From Chitinophagales bacterium (GTDB taxonomy: Bacteria; Bacteroidota; Bacteroidia; Chitinophagales; Chitinophagaceae), in assembly GCA_013297995.1 (NCBI GenBank), contig JAAFJB010000001.1, positions 39,954-103,953 of the forward strand: DNA of 64,000 bases, read 5' to 3'. This document shows positions 56,051 through 64,000 of the stretch, in pieces. Made by a program: the position numbers and the translations under genes. Numbering within the stretch: the stretch's first letter is position 1; every line of letters starts with the position of its first letter. The notes beneath the pieces were generated by a model. The model did no database searches. It saw only the letters and a list, made by a program, of their open reading frames with translations, and had not been told where the DNA came from.

Positions 56051-56257
56051 CATTATAACCAGACAACCCTAGCAAAATAATAGACAATAAGCGTTAAAAA
56101 AGCATTCGTATTAAAAATAATTCAATAAAAAAGTTGTTTTACAGAACAAAATCTAATAAAACCCGAATTACATAAAATTTATTTTTCTGATCCCTCTTTT
56201 ATTTTTAACTTAGTCGGGATTGCCAGTCATTATTTTTTTCATTTTTAATTAGGTTGC

Positions 56258-59200
56258 ATGTTGAAAGCCAATATTAATAATGGCATGTACGATCCTGCTT
56301 TTGAACACGATGCCTGCGGCATCGGATTTGTTGCCAATATAAAAGGCCACAAGTCTCACCAGCATATCTCTGATGCCCTTACCGTTTTAGAAAATATGGA
56401 GCACCGCGGTGCTTGTGGTTGTGAGAACAATACCGGCGATGGTGCTGGCATTCTTTTTCAAATTCCCCATGAATTTTTCTTTGATGAATGCTTACAGTTC
56501 GGAACCCATCTTCCCCAACCGGGCAAATATGCTTGTGGAATGATTTTCTTTCCAAAATCTGTAGGGCTAAGAGAAGAATGCAGAGACATCTTTAACAGAG
56601 CCGCTGAAAAATTGGGCTTAGATATTCTCAGCTACCGAAAAGTACCCGTTAATAAAAAAGATATTGGCCCTACCGCCTTATCGGTAGAACCTTGTATGGA
56701 GCAGGTGTTTATTGCTTGCCCTGACCATATCAACAATACCGAAGAATTTGAGCGCAAACTTTTTGTACTCAGAAACTATGCATCGCATACTATTAACAAT
56801 ACCGTTCGCAAAGACGATATTGGATTTTATATTGTTTCCCTCTCTGCAAAAACCATTATTTACAAAGGCCAGCTTACCAGCACACAAGTGCGGGATTATT
56901 TTCCCGACCTCAACGATAGAAGAGTGGTTTCTGCATTCGGGCTTGTTCACTCCCGCTTTGCCACCAATACTTTTCCTTCTTGGAAACTTGCCCAGCCTTT
57001 CCGATATATGGCACATAATGGTGAAATAAATACCTTACAGGGAAACCTGAACTGGCTCAGATCTAGTGAAAATGGATTCTCTACCCCAAATTTCTCCAAG
57101 GAAGAATTTGACATGATTTTACCCATCGTTACAGGTGGTCAGTCCGACTCCGCCTGCCTCGATAATATGATTGAGCTCCTCACCCTTGCTGGGAGATCTT
57201 TACCGCATGTTATGATGATGCTGATTCCAGAAGCTTGGGATGGTAATGAAGATATGGATCCGGTAAAAAAAGCTTTTTATGAATACCATGCTTGCATGGT
57301 TGAACCTTGGGACGGGCCTGCTTCCATCTCTTTTACCGATGGTAATATTATTGGTGCTACCCTAGATAGAAACGGATTGCGTCCTTCTCGCTATACTGTT
57401 ACGCACGACGATAGGGTTATTATGGCTTCCGAGACGGGTGTATTGCCTGTAGATCCTGCCAATGTAAAAGAGAAAGGGCGATTACAACCTGGTAAAATGT
57501 TTGTAGTTGATATGGTGCAAGGAATCATCATCAGTGACGAAGCCCTTAAACAAGAAATTTGTTCGCAGAAACCCTATGCAGAATGGTTAAACAAGTATAA
57601 AATCAGGCTGGAAGAATTACCCGATCCTAGGGTGATGTTTACCCACTTAGAACACGATCAAGTTTTCAAATACCAAAAAGCATTTGGCTATTCAACCGAA
57701 GATTTAGACACTATTATTGCTTCCATGGCCATTGATGGCAAAGAACCCATTGGATCGATGGGTACCGATACCCCACTGGCTGTTTTGAGCGAACAACCGC
57801 AACACCTAAGTGCTTACTTTAAACAGCTTTTTGCACAGGTAACCAATCCTCCCATTGATCCCATTAGAGAAAGAATGGTAATGTCGCTCGCAACTTTTGC
57901 TGGCAGCAACGGAAACCTATTGATTGAAGATCCAATGGCTTGTCACAGCGTGGCACTTAAACACCCCATATTAAACAACCACGAATTAGAGAAAATTAGA
58001 AGTATTGATACGGGCGTATTTCAAGCAAAAACTTTGCAGACTTATTTTAGGGCTGACGGCAAACAAGGTTCTTTGAAAGCAGGCCTTGATCGCTTGTGCA
58101 GATACGCGGTGGACTCGGTGCTGGACGGATTTGAAGTAATTATTTTAACCGATAGGGCCATCGACTCAGACCATGCCCCCATACCCACTTTACTGGCTAC
58201 CGCTGCGGTACACCACCATTTAATTAAGAAGGGATTGAGGGGACAAGTAGCCATCATTGTAGAAGCTGGCGATGCGTGGGAAGTACATCATTTTGCTTGC
58301 TTAATTGGTTTTGGTGCTACTGCCATTAACCCTTACCTCGCTCTCTCTTCTATTAGAGACATGAAATTAAGCGGCAGATTACAGACTGAACAAGATGTAG
58401 AGCAACTGAAGAAGAATTATATTAAAGCGGTAAATGATGGGCTGCTGAAAGTATTTTCAAAAATGGGTATTTCTACTTTGCAATCTTACCAAGGTGCCCA
58501 AATTTTTGAAATCATTGGTATTAATAAATCAGTAGTTGACCTTTATTTTACAGGCGCTACTTCTCGCATTGAGGGTATGGGATTAGATGAATTGGCCAGA
58601 GAAACTTTGGCCAAACATTTCTTTGCCTTCAGCAAAAAAGAAAAGCCCATTGATCGTTTGCCCGTTGGTGGCTTATACCAATGGAAAAGAAAGGGTGAAT
58701 TTCACCTCTTTAATCCGCAGACCATTCACTTATTACAAGATGCTACCAAGCGCAACGATTATACTACTTTCAAAAAATACGCTAACCTTATCAACGACCA
58801 AAGCGAGAAAGCTTGTACACTCAGAAGTCTTTTTGAATTCAAATTAAACCAACCCTCTATTTCCATTGATGAAGTAGAACCCGCTGAAAATATTTACAAA
58901 CGTTTTGCTACTGGTGCTATGTCTTTCGGCTCTATTTCTTGGGAAGCCCATACTACATTGGCCATTGCCATGAACCGACTCGGCGGTAAAAGCAATACGG
59001 GAGAAGGTGGTGAAGACGAAATACGCTATACGCCTTTGGCCAATGGCGACTCCATGCGGTCTGCCATTAAACAAGTAGCTTCTGCGAGGTTTGGCGTTAC
59101 TGCTTTGTATTTAACCGAAGCAGATGAATTGCAAATTAAAATGGCACAAGGTGCTAAACCGGGCGAAGGTGGTCAACTTCCAGGTTATAAAGTAGATGAG

Positions 59201-60781
59201 TGGATTGGAAAAACCCGTCACGCTACTCCTGGCGTAGGATTAATTTCTCCCCCACCCCACCATGATATTTACTCCATTGAAGATTTAGCACAGTTGATTT
59301 TTGATTTAAAAAATGCCAACCGCGCCGCAAGAATAAATGTGAAACTGGTTTCAAAAGCAGGCGTGGGTACCATTGCCGCAGGTGTTGCCAAAGCCAAAGC
59401 AGATGTGGTTTTAATTGCAGGCCACGATGGTGGTACTGGCGCATCTCCCATTAGCTCAGTAAAACATGCTGGACTACCTTGGGAGCTTGGACTTGCTGAA
59501 ACACACCAAACATTGGTGAAAAATAAATTAAGGAGTCGCGTTGTAGTGCAAGCAGATGGACAAATGAAGACGGGCAGAGATATTGCCATTGCTACATTAT
59601 TGGGTGCGGAGGAATGGGGCGTTGCCACTGCGGCCTTAATTGTTGAAGGATGTATTATGATGCGCAAATGCCACCTAAATACTTGTCCCGTTGGTGTGGC
59701 TACGCAGGATGAAACGCTTCGCAAACGCTTTACAGGTGATCCAGATCATGTGGTTAATTTCTTCCGATTTATTACACAGGAACTCAGAGAAATTATGGCA
59801 GAACTGGGATTCAGAACTGTGGATGAAATGGTGGGACAAGCCAACTATTTAGTACAAAAAGAAAATACTACCCATTGGAAATACAAGTCGCTGGACTTAT
59901 CCCGTATTTTATTCAAAGAGCCCAATGCGCCTGATACTGGCTTGTTTAATACCGAAGCCCAGGATCATGGATTGGCTGAAGTATTAGATTGGCAACTGCT
60001 GAAAGCTGCAAAAAAATCAATAGATCAGCAAAGCAGTGTAAAAGCTTCTTTTCCCATTAAAAATACGGATAGAACAGTTGGCACCATTGTATCCAACGAA
60101 ATCACCAAAAAATACAGGGCAGCCGGATTACCCGAAGACACCATTCACTTTAAGTTTGAAGGAACAGCGGGACAAAGTTTTGGGGCTTTTAATACAAGGG
60201 GACTAAAGCTTGAATTGGAAGGCGATGCAAACGACTATTTTGGGAAAGGATTAAGTGGCGCAAAACTAATTGTGTACCCTTCTTCAAAAGCAACATTTAC
60301 GGCCGAAGAAAACAGCATTATTGGCAATGTTGCCCTTTATGGTGCAACATCTGGTTCTGCTTATATAAGGGGTAAAGCAGGAGAACGATTTGCGGTAAGA
60401 AATTCGGGCGCAACAGTGGTAGTAGAAGGCGTGGGAGATCATGGCTGTGAATATATGACTGGTGGTACCGCAGTAATTTTAGGAGATACAGGCAGAAATT
60501 TTGCGGCTGGCATGAGTGGTGGCATTGCATATATATATGATTTGCAACAATCTTTTGCATCCAAATGCAATACTGAAATGGTAGATCTAGACCCTTTGGA
60601 TGAAACAGATGGTATTGTATTGCGACAATTGATTGATCAACATGCTTCTTATACAGGTAGCACTGTGGCTCAGTTTATATTGAAAGATTTTGACAATCAA
60701 CTGCAACATTTTGTAAAAGTATTTCCACGAGATTATAAGAAAGTATTGCAGAAGCGTGAAAAGTTGACTGTAAAAAGTTAA
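56258..60781 (+). CDS. gltB: Glutamate synthase large subunit
   Basis: 1507 aa; N-terminal CGIGFVANIKG GATase II, GHDGGTGASPISSVKHAGLPWELGLAETHQ, CHLNTCPVGVATQ, GXGXG-type C-terminal domain. Confidence 0.97.
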   Translation: MLKANINNGMYDPAFEHDACGIGFVANIKGHKSHQHISDALTVLENMEHRGACGCENNTGDGAGILFQIPHEFFFDECLQFGTHLPQPGKYACGMIFFPKSVGLREECRDIFNRAAEKLGLDILSYRKVPVNKKDIGPTALSVEPCMEQVFIACPDHINNTEEFERKLFVLRNYASHTINNTVRKDDIGFYIVSLSAKTIIYKGQLTSTQVRDYFPDLNDRRVVSAFGLVHSRFATNTFPSWKLAQPFRYMAHNGEINTLQGNLNWLRSSENGFSTPNFSKEEFDMILPIVTGGQSDSACLDNMIELLTLAGRSLPHVMMMLIPEAWDGNEDMDPVKKAFYEYHACMVEPWDGPASISFTDGNIIGATLDRNGLRPSRYTVTHDDRVIMASETGVLPVDPANVKEKGRLQPGKMFVVDMVQGIIISDEALKQEICSQKPYAEWLNKYKIRLEELPDPRVMFTHLEHDQVFKYQKAFGYSTEDLDTIIASMAIDGKEPIGSMGTDTPLAVLSEQPQHLSAYFKQLFAQVTNPPIDPIRERMVMSLATFAGSNGNLLIEDPMACHSVALKHPILNNHELEKIRSIDTGVFQAKTLQTYFRADGKQGSLKAGLDRLCRYAVDSVLDGFEVIILTDRAIDSDHAPIPTLLATAAVHHHLIKKGLRGQVAIIVEAGDAWEVHHFACLIGFGATAINPYLALSSIRDMKLSGRLQTEQDVEQLKKNYIKAVNDGLLKVFSKMGISTLQSYQGAQIFEIIGINKSVVDLYFTGATSRIEGMGLDELARETLAKHFFAFSKKEKPIDRLPVGGLYQWKRKGEFHLFNPQTIHLLQDATKRNDYTTFKKYANLINDQSEKACTLRSLFEFKLNQPSISIDEVEPAENIYKRFATGAMSFGSISWEAHTTLAIAMNRLGGKSNTGEGGEDEIRYTPLANGDSMRSAIKQVASARFGVTALYLTEADELQIKMAQGAKPGEGGQLPGYKVDEWIGKTRHATPGVGLISPPPHHDIYSIEDLAQLIFDLKNANRAARINVKLVSKAGVGTIAAGVAKAKADVVLIAGHDGGTGASPISSVKHAGLPWELGLAETHQTLVKNKLRSRVVVQADGQMKTGRDIAIATLLGAEEWGVATAALIVEGCIMMRKCHLNTCPVGVATQDETLRKRFTGDPDHVVNFFRFITQELREIMAELGFRTVDEMVGQANYLVQKENTTHWKYKSLDLSRILFKEPNAPDTGLFNTEAQDHGLAEVLDWQLLKAAKKSIDQQSSVKASFPIKNTDRTVGTIVSNEITKKYRAAGLPEDTIHFKFEGTAGQSFGAFNTRGLKLELEGDANDYFGKGLSGAKLIVYPSSKATFTAEENSIIGNVALYGATSGSAYIRGKAGERFAVRNSGATVVVEGVGDHGCEYMTGGTAVILGDTGRNFAAGMSGGIAYIYDLQQSFASKCNTEMVDLDPLDETDGIVLRQLIDQHASYTGSTVAQFILKDFDNQLQHFVKVFPRDYKKVLQKREKLTVKS

Positions 60782-60829
60782 TTCAATTTTTAAAGAAAAA
60801 AGATTCCAGATTTATAATTTCAGATAAAC

Positions 60830-62299
60830 ATGGGCAAACCAACAGGATTTTTAGAATTTACACGGGAGTTACCCGGAAAAAGACCGGCGGCAGAAAGGGT
60901 GGGCGACTATAAAGAATTTGTAGAACGAATGCCAGAGCCACAGTTGAACCAACAAGCTGCTCGTTGCATGAACTGCGGAGTGCCCTTTTGCCACAATGGG
61001 TGCCCACTCGGTAATATCATTCCTGAATTTAACGACGCAGTGTATCGCCAGAGTTGGGAAGAAGCCTATGAAATTCTTTCGGCTACCAATAACTTCCCGG
61101 AGTTTACGGGCAGAATTTGTCCCGCCCCTTGCGAAAGTGCTTGCGTATTAGGCATCAACCAACCAGCAGTTGCAATAGAAGAAATAGAAAAACATATTAT
61201 TGAAATAGCGTTCGACAAAGGCTTTGTAAAAGCAAAGAAACCTTTTACTAGAACTGGTAAAAAAATTGCAGTAATAGGATCAGGCCCTGCTGGAATGGCT
61301 GCTGCGGCTCAATTAAATTATGCAGGCCACCAAGTAACTGTTTATGAAAGAGATGATGCACCAGGCGGACTACTTAGATACGGTATTCCAGATTTTAAAC
61401 TGGAGAAATGGGTAATAGATCGTAGGATAAACCTGATGGAAGAAGAAGGGATTGTATTCAAATGCAATGCGAATGTAGGTGTAAATATCAGCATCAATGA
61501 TTTACTCAGGGAAAACAATGCATTGGTATTGGCAGGTGGCTCAACCATTCCAAGGGATCTCCATGTGCCGGGAAGAGAGTTGAATGGGGTGCATTTTGCC
61601 ATGGAATTTCTGAAACAACAAAATAAAAGAGTAAGTGATACTCCCAGTGATGAAATAGCCATTATGGCCACCCATAAAAACGTAATTGTAATTGGTGGTG
61701 GTGATACAGGAAGCGATTGTGTAGGCACATCTAATAGACAGGGTGCAGCCAGTGTTACCCAGTTTGAACTCATGCCCAAGCCTCCTGAAAAAAGAACTGA
61801 AATAATGCCTTGGCCACAATACCCCATGTTGCTAAAAACAACTTCATCACACGAAGAAGGTGCTAATAGGGAATGGGCGGTTGCCACCAAAAAATTTATT
61901 GGTGATGATGCTGGAAATTTAAAAGCCGTGGAAGTAGTTAATTTACAATGGAAGATTGGCAAAGATGGCAGAACAGGCGGATTTGAAGAAATAGCGGGAA
62001 GCGAAAAAACTATTCCATGCGAACTTGCATTGCTTGCAATGGGCTTTCTTCAACCCCAATATGAGGGCATGATTGCAAAGCTGGAAGTAGATACCGATGA
62101 GAGAGGAAATGTAAAGGCTACTGAAAAAAACTACCAAACAAGTATTCAAAAAGTATTTACCGCAGGTGATATGCGGCGAGGACAGTCACTGGTAGTTTGG
62201 GCTATTAGTGAAGGTAGGGAATGCGCCAAACGTGTAGATGAATACCTGATGGGACATTCAATACTTGAATCAAAAGATCAAACAGCAATTATAAGCTAA
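60830..62299 (+). CDS. gltD: Glutamate synthase small subunit
   Basis: CMNCGVPFCHNGCPLGNIIPEFND, VIGSGPAGMAAAAQL, FTAGDMRRGQSLVVWAISEGRECA. Confidence 0.96.
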   Translation: MGKPTGFLEFTRELPGKRPAAERVGDYKEFVERMPEPQLNQQAARCMNCGVPFCHNGCPLGNIIPEFNDAVYRQSWEEAYEILSATNNFPEFTGRICPAPCESACVLGINQPAVAIEEIEKHIIEIAFDKGFVKAKKPFTRTGKKIAVIGSGPAGMAAAAQLNYAGHQVTVYERDDAPGGLLRYGIPDFKLEKWVIDRRINLMEEEGIVFKCNANVGVNISINDLLRENNALVLAGGSTIPRDLHVPGRELNGVHFAMEFLKQQNKRVSDTPSDEIAIMATHKNVIVIGGGDTGSDCVGTSNRQGAASVTQFELMPKPPEKRTEIMPWPQYPMLLKTTSSHEEGANREWAVATKKFIGDDAGNLKAVEVVNLQWKIGKDGRTGGFEEIAGSEKTIPCELALLAMGFLQPQYEGMIAKLEVDTDERGNVKATEKNYQTSIQKVFTAGDMRRGQSLVVWAISEGRECAKRVDEYLMGHSILESKDQTAIIS

Positions 62300-62320
62300 T
62301 CGTATTCAATATTTTATTTT

Positions 62321-62357
62321 AAAGAGCCGCCCTGATTTGATTTGGGGCGGCTCTTTT
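62321..62357 (+). terminator. Intrinsic terminator after gltD
   Basis: AAAGAGCCGCCC...GGGCGGCTCTTTT 12-bp stem. Confidence 0.88.
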
Positions 62358-62496
62358 GCTTAGATTTCAAATAGAAGGGGTAATTATTATATAATATTTA
62401 AAAATATGTGAATAATTATTGAAACATTCTAAATTAATTTATGTATTTTGCATTAACATATTAAATTCATTTATTTTTTAATATAAACAAACAACT

Positions 62497-63846
62497 ATGC
62501 AGAAAACAACCTTTAAACAATTTGCCCCATTTGCGGTATTGGTTGCGGTATCAATCGCAGCCTTATTTATTCCCGCATTACCAAACTTTGAAGACACTGC
62601 TGGCAAGTACAGTGCCGCAGACATTGCTTGGATTATTGTTGCCACCGCCTTGGTGTTTTTAATGACTCCTGGCCTCGCATTTTTCTACGGAGGAATGGTT
62701 CACCGCAAAAATGTAATCTCTACCATGATTAAAAGTGTGGTAGCCGCGGGAGTAGTTTCTATTCTTTGGGTATTTGTTGGGTATAGTCTTTGTTTTGGAG
62801 AATCCATCAACGGTTTTATTGGGAATCCAATGACCAACCTCTTTTTTAAAGGGGTAGGCTCAGGTGCACCTTGGAGTCTCGCCCCCAGCATCCCCCTCAC
62901 CCTATTTGCTTTATTCCAGCTCATGTTTGCAATTATTACGCCTGGATTGGTAGTAGGTGCTGTTGCAGAAAGAATTCGGTTTACGGCTTATATTCTCTTT
63001 ATTGCACTTTTTAGTCTGCTTGTATACGCTCCTATTGCACACTGGACTTGGCATCCCGAAGGATTCCTATTCAAAATGGGAGTACTTGATTTTGCAGGTG
63101 GTACTGTAGTACATATTTCTGCTGGTTGCGCCGCACTTGCTGGGGCACTGGTATTAAAACGCCGCCAGTCGCACATTGAACACAGAGAAATTCCACCAGC
63201 CAATATCCCTTATGTATTAATTGGTACGGGTTTACTTTGGTTTGGTTGGTTTGGCTTTAATGCAGGTTCTGCGTTGGGTGCTAATGCTTTAGCTGTATCT
63301 GCTTTTGCTACTACCAATACCGCAGCCGCAGCAGCTGGTCTTTCTTGGATGTTTTTTGACGTAGTTCGTGGCAAAAAACCTTCTGTATTAGGCTTCTGTA
63401 TTGGCGCAGTAGTTGGTCTGGTTGCCATTACCCCAGGCGCTGGATTGGTTGCCATCCCACAAAGTATTTTCATTGGTATGATTGCAGCCATAATTTCTAA
63501 TCTTGCGGTTTATTATAAAAGCAAGTCTAAACTAGATGATACATTAGATGTATTCCCTTGCCATGGAGTTGGTGGGATTGTAGGAATGCTCCTTACGGGA
63601 ATATTTGCCACCAAAACTGTAAATAGTGCTGGTGCAGACGGTTTGTTCTACGGAAATGCGCCCTTCTTTTTTATTCAAGTAAAAGCCCTATTTATTGTTG
63701 TTGCTTACAGCTTTATCGTTTCCTTTGGCATTTTCAAGTTCATTAATTTTATTCTTCCCTTACGTGTAAGTTCTGAGGAAGAGGAACTGGGCCTAGATGC
63801 TTCTCAACACGACGAAAAATACGGTCGCACCCCACAACACGTTTAA
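62497..63846 (+). CDS. amt: Ammonium transporter
   Basis: TPGLAFFYGGMVHRKNVISTM, DFAGGTVVHISAG, PCHGVGGIVGMLLTGIFA. Confidence 0.96.
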   Translation: MQKTTFKQFAPFAVLVAVSIAALFIPALPNFEDTAGKYSAADIAWIIVATALVFLMTPGLAFFYGGMVHRKNVISTMIKSVVAAGVVSILWVFVGYSLCFGESINGFIGNPMTNLFFKGVGSGAPWSLAPSIPLTLFALFQLMFAIITPGLVVGAVAERIRFTAYILFIALFSLLVYAPIAHWTWHPEGFLFKMGVLDFAGGTVVHISAGCAALAGALVLKRRQSHIEHREIPPANIPYVLIGTGLLWFGWFGFNAGSALGANALAVSAFATTNTAAAAAGLSWMFFDVVRGKKPSVLGFCIGAVVGLVAITPGAGLVAIPQSIFIGMIAAIISNLAVYYKSKSKLDDTLDVFPCHGVGGIVGMLLTGIFATKTVNSAGADGLFYGNAPFFFIQVKALFIVVAYSFIVSFGIFKFINFILPLRVSSEEEELGLDASQHDEKYGRTPQHV

Positions 63847-63865
63847 TACCTAACCTTATTAAAAA

Positions 63866-63910
63866 AGTACAGCCTATTCATAACCTCTGATCAGGTTATT
63901 AGGCTGTACT
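63866..63910 (+). terminator. Two-tier hairpin terminator after amt
   Basis: AGTACAGCCT-(AACCT...AGGTT)-AGGCTGTACT nested inverted repeats between amt and the next gene. Confidence 0.7.
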
Positions 63911-63935
63911 CCTTTCTTCATTTAAAACTAATACA

Positions 63936-64000
63936 ATGTTAAAGAAAATTTTTACAGTTACCACCAGTCTATTTGCATTTTTTTGCGCAACCGCACAAAC
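63936..64000 (+). CDS. Secreted/outer-membrane protein, 5' fragment only
   Basis: MLKKIFTVTTSLFAFFCATAQ signal-peptide start, truncated at the window edge. Confidence 0.6.
   Translation, partial: MLKKIFTVTTSLFAFFCATAQ

Noticed and set aside
59269-59724. 151-aa antisense ORF in gltB
   Set aside because: Same reasoning: shadow of the conserved glutamate synthase coding strand.
61342-61962. 206-aa antisense ORF in gltD
   Set aside because: Antisense to a highly conserved gene, with no domain and composition typical of a complementary-strand shadow.

Overview
This 64 kb window reads as core chromosome of a Bacteroidota bacterium, probably Chitinophagaceae-like (inferred from protein families and TTTG-N19-TAnnTTTG promoter motifs; not tested). 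I see no transposase, integrase, phage module or CRISPR array. Main blocks: partial GT9 glycosyltransferase, dapD and a DMT transporter; a two-component/phosphorelay island (2.0-10.7 kb); two glycosyltransferase genes; tRNA-Leu(CAG); a LuxE-like, lipoprotein, UbiA-like, M42 peptidase, class-I glutamine amidotransferase, ATP-grasp-like, bioF and miaE stretch; OmpA/TSP3 and RlpA-like proteins; an 8-gene aromatic amino-acid operon (31.8 to 22.6 kb, minus strand); an ECF sigma factor plus a putative anti-sigma/trypsin-like protease; lipB, rluD, bioB; an S8 protease; sucC; a SprE/PorW-like TPR protein; PBP1A; bshC; tRNA-Leu(TAA) and tRNA-Gly(GCC); ispE; gltBD and amt. The strongest unlisted item is a 28-codon leader ORF (MQTAINNWVYFFFYFYFGKSSRVQFAKA, 31951..31865 minus) that was too short for the ORF track. 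It is followed by an intrinsic terminator just before pheA, has mutually exclusive hairpins, and sits under a near-consensus Bacteroidota promoter. It looks like a complete Phe/Tyr/Trp-sensing transcription attenuator for the whole aromatic operon. Other candidates: two paralogous PAS-DHp-REC proteins with no kinase ATPase domain, a sigma/anti-sigma-protease unit, an M42/GATase/ATP-grasp gene set, repeated TTTGTA half-sites at the bioB start, and a perfect 16-bp hairpin encoded inside a CDS at the sucC/SprT convergent junction.
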